Shown: positions 17,484 through 26,917, counted from the first letter of the stretch. The stretch: 64,000 bases of DNA from Mucilaginibacter sp. (GCA_028288025.1 JAQBOM010000027.1:61066-125065); one strand, 5' to 3'. Translations and numbers: made by a program. The notes: generated from the letters alone by a model not told the origin.

Positions 17484-18064
17484 CGTATAAATTGAGCTTT
17501 AATGATATTCTTGATTTTCACCGGAAAGTCCCGTTCGTTGGCTGGCGGTATAAAAAAACCATGCAAATCTACTTCCAACTGTTCCAATTCTACATATGTG
17601 ATCGTCGGAAGCAAGGAGTAGATTACCCAGGTATTGTTATAATACTTCTTTAACATACTGTGAAGCTTTTTTCTCTTCCTTATATTGTTAATATTGTAAT
17701 AGTCACTTAATCGGGTTTTTAAAGGGCGATTTGACCCACCCTCGCCCGCAATTCCTACATACATGATAAACTGCGGCAGATCAAGTATTCGTTGCTCAGG
17801 GCGGATCACAAAAAGATAAATCCCAATGTCATCTGTTGTGATCGTTTTATCCAGGTCCGGAAATACGGAATATTTAAACTCCTTCCAGGCAAATTTACCC
17901 AGGTGCTTTTTTAATTTTGCGTAAAATTCATTCCAATAACTTGGGTCGAGCTGAAATTCAATTTGTGAATTTTTCCATCGATAGTCGTCGGTAATGGCCA
18001 GGTAACTGCTCACATCTCTGGTTAATTCCTTATCAAGAATATCAAATGTTGCCAAAGTTATCAT
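17480..18064 (-). CDS. GIY-YIG nuclease domain protein
   Basis: This 194-residue protein has the GIY-YIG core in its second half: GIYLF at 81-85, MYVGIAGEGG with YVG at 102-104, the arginine R118 in LKTRLSDYY, and E164 and N176 in LEVDLHGFFIPPANERDFP. These correspond to the usual catalytic arginine, metal-binding glutamate and late asparagine, so an active nuclease is plausible. The N-terminal 70 residues are unknown. It is coupled by 4-bp overlaps to the genes on both sides in the dnd operon. As the only recognisable cutting domain besides the PLD-helicase, it is a candidate restriction effector. Confidence 0.75.
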   Translation of the reverse strand: MITLATFDILDKELTRDVSSYLAITDDYRWKNSQIEFQLDPSYWNEFYAKLKKHLGKFAWKEFKYSVFPDLDKTITTDDIGIYLFVIRPEQRILDLPQFIMYVGIAGEGGSNRPLKTRLSDYYNINNIRKRKKLHSMLKKYYNNTWVIYSLLPTITYVELEQLEVDLHGFFIPPANERDFPVKIKNIIKAQFIR

Positions 18065-18492
18065 CTACTTAACCTGTTTTGTATTTCATAGATTAAACTT
18101 TCGGTATTTTGGTAGGCTAAAGGGTCGAATGCCAATGAATTTTGAATGATATTCATTCCCGCATTCGCATAATTTTCGATCATCCTTTTCAATTCCTCGC
18201 CATCCCGCAGAATATCAAACGAACCTGTCTTTTCAACAGCCATGATATATAGTAACTTCTCATGCGGGTCCTTAATATTCTGCCATTTGAACGGCGGGGT
18301 ATGGTACGGTTTATCAATTTCTTTAGGCTCTCCTTCCATAAAGCCAAGAATAGCGCCCCATACAAACAGTTCCCACATCGTAGGAAAAGTTAGTTCTTTC
18401 TTTGTTTTTCCAGTATCTGACTGGCAAAGCCGTTTATAGGTATTCTCGTAATGAAAGGTGTCAATTCTGACGGAAACTGTAGGTTCTATCAT
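18061..18492 (-). CDS. Dnd system-associated protein (DNDP4-like, function unknown)
   Basis: A 143-residue protein with a conserved-looking core TFPTMWELFVWGAILGFMEG followed by a short acidic linker and helices. This resembles the small family known as dnd system-associated protein 4, from memory of its EL-x(3)-A-x-LGF core. No enzymatic motif is seen. It overlaps the SMC-like ATPase gene and the GIY-YIG gene by 4 bp each, so it is made in step with them and probably is a subunit or adaptor of the restriction module. Confidence 0.6.
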   Translation of the reverse strand: MIEPTVSVRIDTFHYENTYKRLCQSDTGKTKKELTFPTMWELFVWGAILGFMEGEPKEIDKPYHTPPFKWQNIKDPHEKLLYIMAVEKTGSFDILRDGEELKRMIENYANAGMNIIQNSLAFDPLAYQNTESLIYEIQNRLSR

Positions 18493-20570
18493 TGTTTTAA
18501 GATTTCGACTTTGGTCCGTTGCTCAATTAATTTTTCTCCGATTGTCTTTAATTCGTAGGCATATTGAACGCTTTTATTTGAGTAGATCAATGCGCGTACG
18601 ACGTCATTTCTTACGCTTGTGTTATCTGTTGTATCTGCGTCGTCCTTAAGTATGATAATGGATTGTTTAAATATATCCATCATTGTTGTAATCGTGTTGA
18701 CCTTATTATTTCCTCCCAGGGCCGAGATCGGGGCATCGGCTACAAAAGGGAAATAGGTGTTCCAAAATTGGTTAGATACTGCTAATACGGCCGCCACGAA
18801 AGCAATTTGAAGTGAAACCTTATTGGCCTGGTTAATATTTACCAGGCGCTTACCGCTTTCGTCTACGGTGTACACCTCTTTAAGCTCATAGTCTACCTTA
18901 ACCCGTCCTGATAGGGCCGGGTTTTTTTCAGTCATGTGCCTAAAACATTCATTGGCGTTGGATTCGATGTCGGTAATTAATTTTGTTAGAAAACTGTTAT
19001 AAAATTTAGTGACCGTATCCTGAATTTTTTCTCCTAATTTAAACCGTTCCTTTTCCTTCAGGTTAGAGGAATTTTCGACAAGTGAATCATAATCCTTTTG
19101 CTGTTCGGTTAACAAGCCGGTAATATAGCCGATCTTTTCCCTTGAACCTTTTATGCGTTCCTCAAACCTGTCCAGATCCCCTTTTGCCACATCTCTGTCA
19201 ACCTGTAGCTGGGCGAAATTGCGCTGCTTTAATTCATCCTCTGAGATATCAGCAGGCTTACTTTCTTTCAGCTCCAGTTCTTTAGCTTTTATTTTTTGAT
19301 CGAGCGCTTTGATTAATGTGTCATACTCTTCTTTCCGACTAAAAAATTTAAATATTTCGGCAGAAATCTGGCTGTTTCTTTCAATGGTATTTTCGCTAAC
19401 AAAACTCAGTTTATTGATGAGTTCAGTTTCACTATCAAGCGCTTTTTCATTAAGGTGAGATTTGATATGCTCGTAAAAAGTGGTGTCCTCTTCAGCGTCA
19501 TGGCCACAAACCAGGCATTTATGAAGCCGGAGCATTTCCTTAACGAATTCTTGCCTAAGGGGCTCCGGAATCTTTTTCTCTATTTTGTTTTTGTTGTAGA
19601 TATCCTGGAAGCCCTTTAAAATTTTGTCGGTTCCAGCATACATCCATTGATCAAAAATATTGCGTTTCTGACTATCGATCAGTTGAGCGCGCAGATCAAT
19701 CTTACTGGATTTTTGGGTTTCCAATTGCTGGATCTCGTTAATGATCCTTGCGCATTCCTCGTATTTTTTGAGTTCATCATTCTTTTTGGAAAAAACCTCT
19801 TTCGCAGTATCGCGTTCCTTTACGAAGTTTTCAAATTCGTCCTTTTCATGTTCCAGGTCGCTTTTCAGCGAATCGATGGCAGCGGAAAGCGCCATTTTTT
19901 TGTCCTGCAGCTGGTCGCTGCTATCTTCCTTAACCTCGAATTCCTTCTTTAAGGTTTTGAAAACCTTATCGGCGTAGTTCTTTGCCTTATCAAAAATCTC
20001 AATGCGGGAAAGGTCTGTCAGCGCATTAATAAAATCTGACTTGTTATTCAGGCTCATGATCTGGCTGATATTCTCCCCCTGGAATAGAAAATATTTCGAC
20101 AGGTTTTGAGGAAATAAAAGCTTTATTTGGTTATGTGCTTCGTTATCCCAGGACGAGGTAGCATCGTTTGTAATCGGCTCTGTTTTTCTCAGGCTTAAGG
20201 TCGAATTCCGGGGTACTTCCCAGGATCCGTTCGCCTTATTTTTTATTTTATACTCACGCGTCAAAAGATACTTAGCACCTTCTTCATCTTCAAAGCCCAT
20301 GGAAACACTGGTTTTTACCCATTCACCTTCCCTGGCAAGTGATTTTGCATAATTGTTTACCAGGTCATCTTTCCAATCCCTTGTCTCCAACCATTTTTCA
20401 ATGTCCGTATGATAGGCTTTATCGTAAAGGATCCAATTGATTGCGTCAAATAGTTTCGACTTGCCCGTCCGGTTTTGGCCGATTATGATCGTAGGTCCTT
20501 CGCCAAACCTAAAATGGTTTTTATCATAATAGGATAAAAAATTTTCGAGTTCAAGGGACTTTATTTTCAT
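18489..20570 (-). CDS. SMC/Rad50-like ATPase with zinc hook (second ATPase of the Dnd operon)
   Basis: This 693-residue protein has an N-terminal Walker A GQNRTGKSK at residues 31-39, long coiled coils (about 195-350 and 400-540) and a central CLVC at 352-355, a Rad50-like zinc hook. The C-terminal head has the degenerate signature NKVSLQIAFVAAVL (about 583-596) and a Walker B-like strand FPFVADAPIS (607-616), with D-A-P in place of the usual D-E. The same D-x-P pattern occurs in DndD (IDSP), so it is a DndD-like paralogue rather than a housekeeping Rad50. It probably powers a restriction or surveillance complex with the adjacent PLD-helicase and GIY-YIG nuclease. It overlaps both neighbours by 4 bp. 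Confidence 0.8.
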   Translation of the reverse strand: MKIKSLELENFLSYYDKNHFRFGEGPTIIIGQNRTGKSKLFDAINWILYDKAYHTDIEKWLETRDWKDDLVNNYAKSLAREGEWVKTSVSMGFEDEEGAKYLLTREYKIKNKANGSWEVPRNSTLSLRKTEPITNDATSSWDNEAHNQIKLLFPQNLSKYFLFQGENISQIMSLNNKSDFINALTDLSRIEIFDKAKNYADKVFKTLKKEFEVKEDSSDQLQDKKMALSAAIDSLKSDLEHEKDEFENFVKERDTAKEVFSKKNDELKKYEECARIINEIQQLETQKSSKIDLRAQLIDSQKRNIFDQWMYAGTDKILKGFQDIYNKNKIEKKIPEPLRQEFVKEMLRLHKCLVCGHDAEEDTTFYEHIKSHLNEKALDSETELINKLSFVSENTIERNSQISAEIFKFFSRKEEYDTLIKALDQKIKAKELELKESKPADISEDELKQRNFAQLQVDRDVAKGDLDRFEERIKGSREKIGYITGLLTEQQKDYDSLVENSSNLKEKERFKLGEKIQDTVTKFYNSFLTKLITDIESNANECFRHMTEKNPALSGRVKVDYELKEVYTVDESGKRLVNINQANKVSLQIAFVAAVLAVSNQFWNTYFPFVADAPISALGGNNKVNTITTMMDIFKQSIIILKDDADTTDNTSVRNDVVRALIYSNKSVQYAYELKTIGEKLIEQRTKVEILKQ

Positions 20571-20782
20571 GATTCAGGTTGCTTTTTGGTTGAGTAGGTT
20601 TCTCCGTCAATCATATCGTACAGTTTACGTTCGATGTTTCTGGGAATTCCTGAATTATATTCCATGACCACTTCCTGCAAAAGGTTGAGCACAATTTTAG
20701 ATTGTTGGGGATCGTGTTTCTGTAATGTCTCCAGCATGCCCTTGATCTGCTGCATTACGTTTTCATTTTGTATTCCTGCCAT
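20567..20782 (-). CDS. Small helical protein (71 aa) between helicase and ATPase genes
   Basis: A short protein predicted as two amphipathic helices (VMQQIKGMLETLQKHDPQQ and KIVLNLLQEVVMEYN) with a polar tail. The start shares TAATG with the helicase stop and the end overlaps the SMC-like ATPase start by 4 bp, so the gene is almost certainly real and translationally coupled. Its size and position suggest a bridging subunit between the two large motor proteins. No known family was recognised. Confidence 0.65.
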   Translation of the reverse strand: MAGIQNENVMQQIKGMLETLQKHDPQQSKIVLNLLQEVVMEYNSGIPRNIERKLYDMIDGETYSTKKQPES

Positions 20783-22971
20783 TATTGTGATATTTCGGTT
20801 GAAAATATATCGATCTCGTATTCGCTTGCTAACTTTTCAAGGGTTTTTAATGCCTGGTATTTGTTTTTTGAAAGGCTGGCGAACTCGTAAACCCGCCGCA
20901 ATTCCGCTTGAAGTATGCTTTTTTCCATAGATAAATTGGATTGATTCGTAATCGAATGAATATCCGGTACCACGATCATATCATATATTGTGGCTACTCT
21001 TTTATCCAGATGTTTCCGTAATATCCTTCCCCTTCTTTGAACAAATTGCCTTGGATTCCCGGTACTGGAGCAAAATATGGCAGTTTCTGTTCTGGCCACG
21101 TCAACCCCTTCGTCGAGGCACTTCATGGCTGTCAAAACCTGTATTTCACCCGCTGCAAATTGGTTTAGTATCGTAGACCGATTTTTAGTCTCGCCAATGA
21201 ACTGATGCTGTGACACGTGGAACTCATTGGTTACAATTGCTGAATAATCGTTGATGAGCCGGGTATCCAATAACGGGTCATTGCCTTCCGGCACATAGAC
21301 GAGTGTGTAGCGAATGCTACCTTTGACATCCAATATATTTTGCAGGCACAACCTTAAACAATCCGCCTTATGGTGTGCTTTATGAATGATCCGTTTGCGC
21401 TTGATCTTTAATGCCGTTACTCTGGGGTTGTCCTCGTAGGATTGTGTTTGGGAATTAAAATATCTGAGCAGCTGTTTCGATATTTCTTTGTACTCTTCCA
21501 ACTCGTCAGCAGTGAGCGTGACAATGTACGGCAGGTAAATATATTCGCATAGGTAGCCTTTTCCTATGGCTTCCTTCATATCCAGCTTGAACGTAGGCTT
21601 GTCTGATGCATTAAAAAATTCAAGGATGGCTGCTGTACCTTCATCATCAAAATGACGCTGTGGCGTTGCAGAAAGCCCAATGCGCCGGTTGAATTTATGA
21701 GGGTAACGCGCTATCAGGCGGTTTGTACCCAGATTATGTGCTTCATCGGCTATGAACAGCACATAGGCATTCAGACGGTTGACAATGGAATTAAACTTAT
21801 CTAACGCAAAGGTTTCGTAAGTGGCTATAATAATAAACGAATTATTTAAAACGAACGATTTGTTGATCTCCTCCAACGCCTCCTGCACCCAATTCTTATT
21901 TAAGCTATTTGCAACGATAACATTTGCAAAGCTGAATTCTGCCGCTTCTTGTCCCCATTGCTCTGCCAGCGACAGGGAGGGCACAAGAATTAAGACACGG
22001 ACACGTTTTTCGATCTGAAAAAGATGAACGGCACAATTTAACGCAGTAATAGTCTTCCCGGTACCAGTGGCCATTTCAAAGAAGCCCTGATAATTCGAAT
22101 TCTTCCAGTTCTCCAGCGCGGTGAGTTGATAGGTTTTGGGCGATTTCCCCGCGGGAAATTTGGGGGATCTGTCGAGATTCGATAACTTCAGTTGAATGTC
22201 ACTCAGTTTGATTTTCAATTGCTGATTAGACGTAATGCTTTTTGCCTCGCCAATCATTTGTAATTCTTCAAGGATCAACTCGTTGAGGCTGTCTACAGGA
22301 AAGCTGTTTTTTATAAAGGTTTCTATTTTATTGAGCGGTATGATGTCTGCTACGGTCGATTTCCCGTTCCAGCATTTTTCAAACAGTTTCATAAAATACT
22401 GGATCCGTTCATTTTCTAGCCGCTCACCTGACCAGGAGGTATAGCAGCTTAAGGTTTCCATATTATTCAGCAACGCATTTTGGGAGAAATTTGCTGAACC
22501 ACTGAACGCTACCTTATCAGAATTCTCATCATAAAACACCCCAAATTTCTGGTGTGCAATTCCCATCGCCCTGTCCTTCGGAACCACAGCCTTAAATTGA
22601 ACCTTTTTTTCCGCAATCATCCAGGATAAGCACCTGAAAAAATGAACATCATGCTTGTTTAAGGTTTCATACAGCGTCGTAAGGTCAGTTTGAAATCTAT
22701 CCTGAATATAATCTGCCGGCTGGGAGGAGTTTCCAGCGATAATTGCTGTTTTATCGTCGTCGGAAAGGATATTGTTTATAATTATCCGCATCCGTCCACC
22801 ACGGTAAATGAAATAAGCAAAACCCAGGGAAAGTGCCCTTATGCCGGATGAACTGAAGTAACCCAGCCCCAGGTCAAAAGAATTACTTTCCATTAATGAG
22901 TCAATAAAAAACTCAAGCGGTTCGCGTTCGCCTGAACTGTAAATTATATCATACTCATTAACATTCAGCAT
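20782..22971 (-). CDS. PLD-nuclease/SF2-helicase fusion, probable phosphorothioation-dependent restriction enzyme
   Basis: This 729-residue protein joins an N-terminal phospholipase D-like domain (H140-x-K142 with G-S-A-N-F around 158-162) to a superfamily 2 helicase. The helicase has ATGTGKT at 301-307, DEAH at 409-412, SAT at 434-436 and the motif VI-like FVQRRGRILR near the end. PLD-type domains with one HxK motif cut DNA as dimers, and helicase fusions of this kind are known as the restriction enzyme of some DNA phosphorothioation systems (from recollection of family names). It shares TAATG with the dndE stop and with the next gene, so modification and restriction are coupled. It is not the DptFGH-type apparatus. 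Confidence 0.82.
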   Translation of the reverse strand: MLNVNEYDIIYSSGEREPLEFFIDSLMESNSFDLGLGYFSSSGIRALSLGFAYFIYRGGRMRIIINNILSDDDKTAIIAGNSSQPADYIQDRFQTDLTTLYETLNKHDVHFFRCLSWMIAEKKVQFKAVVPKDRAMGIAHQKFGVFYDENSDKVAFSGSANFSQNALLNNMETLSCYTSWSGERLENERIQYFMKLFEKCWNGKSTVADIIPLNKIETFIKNSFPVDSLNELILEELQMIGEAKSITSNQQLKIKLSDIQLKLSNLDRSPKFPAGKSPKTYQLTALENWKNSNYQGFFEMATGTGKTITALNCAVHLFQIEKRVRVLILVPSLSLAEQWGQEAAEFSFANVIVANSLNKNWVQEALEEINKSFVLNNSFIIIATYETFALDKFNSIVNRLNAYVLFIADEAHNLGTNRLIARYPHKFNRRIGLSATPQRHFDDEGTAAILEFFNASDKPTFKLDMKEAIGKGYLCEYIYLPYIVTLTADELEEYKEISKQLLRYFNSQTQSYEDNPRVTALKIKRKRIIHKAHHKADCLRLCLQNILDVKGSIRYTLVYVPEGNDPLLDTRLINDYSAIVTNEFHVSQHQFIGETKNRSTILNQFAAGEIQVLTAMKCLDEGVDVARTETAIFCSSTGNPRQFVQRRGRILRKHLDKRVATIYDMIVVPDIHSITNQSNLSMEKSILQAELRRVYEFASLSKNKYQALKTLEKLASEYEIDIFSTEISQ

Positions 22972-23366
22972 TATTGGATAAAGGTTAAGCCGGTTTCAAT
23001 TTTATCTAAAAGAAAATCGAAACCAGTGGTATTGGGAGATTCCTGGAGCTCTTTATATATCAATTCAAGGCCGTGATCAATATGGATCTTGATGTACCTG
23101 GCGATATCTTTATCTGTTTTATATATGCCATAGTGCAGGCAAACCAGCGAAATATAATAAGGGGAGTAATTGCCAAACAATACGCCCTTACTATATTCCT
23201 TGCCTTTCGCATCTTTGATGTCCGAAAGCGGAAACTTGTTGCCGGTGGACAAGGAGTAAGAAAAAGCCAGACGTGCAACAACGTTTTCTGGCCCAAGATT
23301 TAGCTTTCTGGTCAGCTCCGTTACGCGTGCTTTGTTCTCAAGCGAAGTTTTAATAGTTGTGAACAT
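22971..23366 (-). CDS. dndE: DNA phosphorothioation protein DndE
   Basis: I use the ATG at 23366 (131 residues); an ATG at 23411 in the same frame would extend the overlap with dndD from 17 to 62 bp. The N-terminal pattern (TIKTSLENKARVTELTRKLN, then VVARLAFSYSLSTGNKFPLS) matches DndE, a small multimeric DNA-binding component of the DndCDE complex. The central part (YSPYYISLVCLHYGIYKTDK) and the helical C-terminus are longer than in the shortest DndE proteins, as is common in Bacteroidota. Its stop shares TAATG with the helicase gene. Confidence 0.85.
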   Translation of the reverse strand: MFTTIKTSLENKARVTELTRKLNLGPENVVARLAFSYSLSTGNKFPLSDIKDAKGKEYSKGVLFGNYSPYYISLVCLHYGIYKTDKDIARYIKIHIDHGLELIYKELQESPNTTGFDFLLDKIETGLTFIQ

Positions 23367-25533
23367 CCTCTGATACCTTTTTATACTTATTAAATAATTT
23401 TTCCGGTTCAATTTCCTCGAAAGAAGAGTGGTACTCGCTTTTATTGAGGATCAGGTACGAGAGGTTGATATTCGGCAACAAAACGCTGAACTCCTTTTCG
23501 CTGAGTTCTTTTTCCAGTAAGGGAAATAATACGACCTGATTCGAAATATGCGGATAAAAGTCGCGGATGATATTAATGGAATGGTTTTTATCGAATTTTT
23601 GCAGAGGACTGTCGATAAATACCGGGAAGGAGATATTTGATTCATCGACCAGCGCTTTTAATAAGGCCGTCGCGTATAATTGTTGTTCCCCCTTTGAAAA
23701 ACTTTCGGTATTCAACTGATTATCGTGCCTGTCGAATAAATAAATTTCGATGACCTCACTTTCGATTACTACCTCAACACGCTGTATAAAGTCTTTTTTA
23801 TGCATCAGCAGGTTTAGTTCTTTTCTCAGACGTAATTCGAGGGACGATTTTTTTTCAGTACGGAACCGGGTTATAAATTCGTCGAGCTGAACGATCAAAC
23901 GCCCTGCAGTCTCGTCTTTTAGTTTATCATTCTCATCCAGGGTGACTTTTTTAGATAACTCGGATACCACTTTAGCTTTAATGGCTATCTCTTTTTGGTA
24001 GCCGCCAATTTCCTGGTTGATCGCGTCGATTTTTCCTTCTATCTGCACCACCTTGTTGTCGACCTCAGATTTGCTGCTCCTGATTTGCTTGATGAGTAAA
24101 TCATTCTCTTTCGTTTCCGCTAAAGAAATCTTGCGGATTATTTTGTTGAAGAAAATTCGGTTGTTTTTATGATCTTTTATGAGTTGCCGGAATACGTGGC
24201 TAAATGAATATTTGAGGTTATTGTAAATGGCTTCGAATTCATTTGCTTCCAGGTCTTCAAAAGCCAGCAAAGTTTTGGAAGAGTTTTCGTTGTCTGTTCT
24301 TAAAAAGGTCTTCGCCAGTGAATTTTCAAACTCATCCAGTATTTGCCTGGCTGCGGCGTCTTTGATTCTGTTATTGTAAAGGTTTTTCTTTAGTTCCCCT
24401 GCCAGATTTTCCAGCTTCCTTTTTATGATACCAGGGTTTATATTTTCTGATTTGTTTTCCTGTTCGATCTCATATTGCTTTTTTACCTGCATGAAAATTT
24501 CACCGGAAATAGCGAAAGGGGCAAGGTCAAGCAGGTCTTTCATCTTGTTTTTTACAAAATTGTATTCCTCGGTAAGCTTTTCCCTCACCTTTTTCAGATC
24601 AGTAAGCTCATCCAACGATATAGAGTTGCCCTCTCTTATCAACTTTTCCTGGAACTGCTCGGATAGCTGCCTATTATTATCACGTTCAGTTTGCAGATGA
24701 TTAAGCTGCACCGCATTATGATCCAGCAGTTTTTTTAATTGATCGGTTTCCTTCTGCAGTCCCTGCAGCTTTTCGCGGTCTTTTTCGGATGCCGAGTTTT
24801 TTCGAAACCTTATCCGGATATCTTCAAGGTTGGTTTTGAGATCCTCATACTTTTTGATACCGAGCACTTCTGAATATGCACGACTCAATGACTTCTTATC
24901 TTCAGTTGATTTTATTTCTGCTAGCGCGACTATTTTCTCCGCATCAAAAAAGAAGAACTTTGCGATTTCCTTTGGTAAGATAAAGTCATTGATAAATATT
25001 TCATCACCAACCTCTTTGGTCAACTCATTCTCCTGCCCGTCTATCAAAATTGTAACCGTATCTTCATTCCGTTCCCAATCAAAGTTCCGAATGATCTCAA
25101 TACGGTTGCAGGGAATGGCAGGTATTTTGAGATCGGTCAGGGTAACCGCAACCGAATAAGACCTGATCTTCTTTGCTTTTTGCAATAAATCATCATATAA
25201 CGGGCCATTCAATTCTTTCAAATTACTCCAGCCGTCCGGCAGGTTTTGTTTTAAAAATTGCTCGTATATTAACTTAGAAATAAAATTAAACTTTGCGCCG
25301 GCGTATTTTTTGTAGCCCCCTGCATCATAAATTTCTCGCCGATATTTGTCGTCGACATCAATCATCAATTTTCCGTACAAAGCCCATACAAGAGAAGTGA
25401 GGAGGGTTGTTTTTCCGTAGCCATTGTTTCCGGAAACAATAAAAACATTTTTTCCGTCACGTGCAGGAAAATTCAACACGTTTTCCCCGTGATAAATCCC
25501 GTAATTGCTTAAAGTCAGACTGCTTATGTGCAT
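23350..25533 (-). CDS. dndD: DNA phosphorothioation ATPase DndD
   Basis: This 727-residue ABC/SMC-type ATPase has Walker A GNNGYGKTT at 35-43, long coiled coils, and a C-terminal head with signature SFSKGEQQLYATALLKALV and Walker B FPVFIDSPLQKF. DndD works with DndC and DndE in inserting sulfur into the DNA backbone, and its ATPase activity is required in characterised systems. No CxxC hook was found in the coiled coil, unlike the second ATPase of this operon. It starts 5 bp after the dndC stop and overlaps the dndE start. Confidence 0.9.
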   Translation of the reverse strand: MHISSLTLSNYGIYHGENVLNFPARDGKNVFIVSGNNGYGKTTLLTSLVWALYGKLMIDVDDKYRREIYDAGGYKKYAGAKFNFISKLIYEQFLKQNLPDGWSNLKELNGPLYDDLLQKAKKIRSYSVAVTLTDLKIPAIPCNRIEIIRNFDWERNEDTVTILIDGQENELTKEVGDEIFINDFILPKEIAKFFFFDAEKIVALAEIKSTEDKKSLSRAYSEVLGIKKYEDLKTNLEDIRIRFRKNSASEKDREKLQGLQKETDQLKKLLDHNAVQLNHLQTERDNNRQLSEQFQEKLIREGNSISLDELTDLKKVREKLTEEYNFVKNKMKDLLDLAPFAISGEIFMQVKKQYEIEQENKSENINPGIIKRKLENLAGELKKNLYNNRIKDAAARQILDEFENSLAKTFLRTDNENSSKTLLAFEDLEANEFEAIYNNLKYSFSHVFRQLIKDHKNNRIFFNKIIRKISLAETKENDLLIKQIRSSKSEVDNKVVQIEGKIDAINQEIGGYQKEIAIKAKVVSELSKKVTLDENDKLKDETAGRLIVQLDEFITRFRTEKKSSLELRLRKELNLLMHKKDFIQRVEVVIESEVIEIYLFDRHDNQLNTESFSKGEQQLYATALLKALVDESNISFPVFIDSPLQKFDKNHSINIIRDFYPHISNQVVLFPLLEKELSEKEFSVLLPNINLSYLILNKSEYHSSFEEIEPEKLFNKYKKVSEDVHNY

Positions 25534-25538
25534 ATGTG

Positions 25539-26840
25539 TTATCGTCCAGTTTGAATAAATTGATCCAGCCTGTTTTCCAGGTCGTTTTGCAATCCACGAT
25601 TATTCATTAATAATGTTTTGGTTTTTTGTAAAGTAAGCAGGTCATTGATCAAATCAAAATCGCCTGATTTTGACGTACAAACGTCTTTTAAGAGCTCTTT
25701 TTCTTTAATAGATTTGTCGTCGTCGATATCAAAAGACAAACGGGTGCCGTAGACTGCATTGTAGATATCGGCTACTTTATTGTTAAACAGACTATCCCTG
25801 TACCAGGTCACCTGAATGGCTACGAGTTCCTGGTAGTTTATCAGGGATAATTCCGGCTGCGATTTCTGAACTTCTAACTGCGCTTTTAATAATTCCTTTA
25901 GAAAAAGCGCCCTTATTTCCGGGGTATAGGGACCCGGGCCTTCGTCATTGTTCCTTCTTCGATTTTCCCTCCATCCTTCGCGGTCCCTCGATTCGGCCAA
26001 TAAATTCCTAAAATCTATCAGTGGCTCCATCCATTCTTCTCCACTACCGATCAAGCCTTCCATTGACCTGTCGCGTTTAACCACCGTACAAACCCAGCAT
26101 CCAAACCGGCTGTTCCCACAAGATGGCGTGGTTGTATCGATCACCAATGGGCAATCCCCACTGTTATTGGACATTTTGTAAAGCGTCACCAGCTCTTTGT
26201 TGTTGGAACCCCATGGCGAAGGCACCTGGAGGAGATATTGCCAAAGATCATCGATCAAAATGTCTTTAATCGGCGAATACACGAATGCTTTAGGGAGAAT
26301 ATGTTTACTTAAGCGCTGGCCTTTAATCGCATGTTTTTTTATGCTGCGCGCCCTTGCCTGGCTTTCATCGCTCCGGGTACCCAGCAAAATAATTGCTTCG
26401 CCTTCTTCACTGATTTTATCCAGGATGAACTGTGTGGTCGGGCTAATTTTAAGCCTCTCAGTGCACCACCTGAAGAGATTATTTGGGGAGGGATAACCCT
26501 TCCCGATCAGGTTAACCCAAAAAGTATCCTCTAATTTGGGCGTTGTTCTATTTACGTAAACAGGCATCGACTGCTCAGATGCGGCAATTTGTATTTGCTT
26601 GAGTACCCTTTCACTAAACTCTAATATTTTGGGGTTTTCTACTAAAGTATTATTACAAACAACGTAAATTTTCCTCGTTCGCAATTCTGCAGGTATGTCT
26701 TTAACGGCGTACCAAACCAATTGCAGCAGCATGGTGGAGTCCTTGCCGCCGCTGAACCCAACGATCCACGGCGTGTTGTTGTCACTCGCAAAGTACTGGT
26801 CTTGAATTTCTTCGGTAATGAATTGAATTAATTCGTGCAT
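25539..26840 (-). CDS. dndC: DNA phosphorothioation sulfurtransferase DndC
   Basis: This 433-residue PAPS-reductase-like protein has the ATP-binding loop SGGKDST at 30-36 and FRWCTERLK (C126). It also has a cysteine cluster C230, C241, C248 and C251 (PSCGNSRFGCWVC) that would hold the iron-sulfur cluster. DndC activates the DNA backbone and transfers sulfur delivered by DndA. It is the first gene of the ten-gene operon; the upstream 5' region contains the hairpin at 26884-26917. Residue order and length are as expected for the family. Confidence 0.92.
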   Translation of the reverse strand: MHELIQFITEEIQDQYFASDNNTPWIVGFSGGKDSTMLLQLVWYAVKDIPAELRTRKIYVVCNNTLVENPKILEFSERVLKQIQIAASEQSMPVYVNRTTPKLEDTFWVNLIGKGYPSPNNLFRWCTERLKISPTTQFILDKISEEGEAIILLGTRSDESQARARSIKKHAIKGQRLSKHILPKAFVYSPIKDILIDDLWQYLLQVPSPWGSNNKELVTLYKMSNNSGDCPLVIDTTTPSCGNSRFGCWVCTVVKRDRSMEGLIGSGEEWMEPLIDFRNLLAESRDREGWRENRRRNNDEGPGPYTPEIRALFLKELLKAQLEVQKSQPELSLINYQELVAIQVTWYRDSLFNNKVADIYNAVYGTRLSFDIDDDKSIKEKELLKDVCTSKSGDFDLINDLLTLQKTKTLLMNNRGLQNDLENRLDQFIQTGR

Positions 26841-26883
26841 CTATTTTATTGAAAAATTTATGATGATATTAATAAACCGTTAG

Positions 26884-26917
26884 GCCGTCAGAACTATCAT
26901 TAAATCTTTCCGACGGC
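26884..26917 (-). promoter_or_regulatory. Hairpin in the region upstream of dndC
   Basis: GCCGTC at 26884-26889 pairs with GACGGC at 26912-26917 (22-nt loop), 44 bp upstream of the dndC start. It could be an operator for DndB-like control or a leader hairpin; nothing more is visible. Confidence 0.35.
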
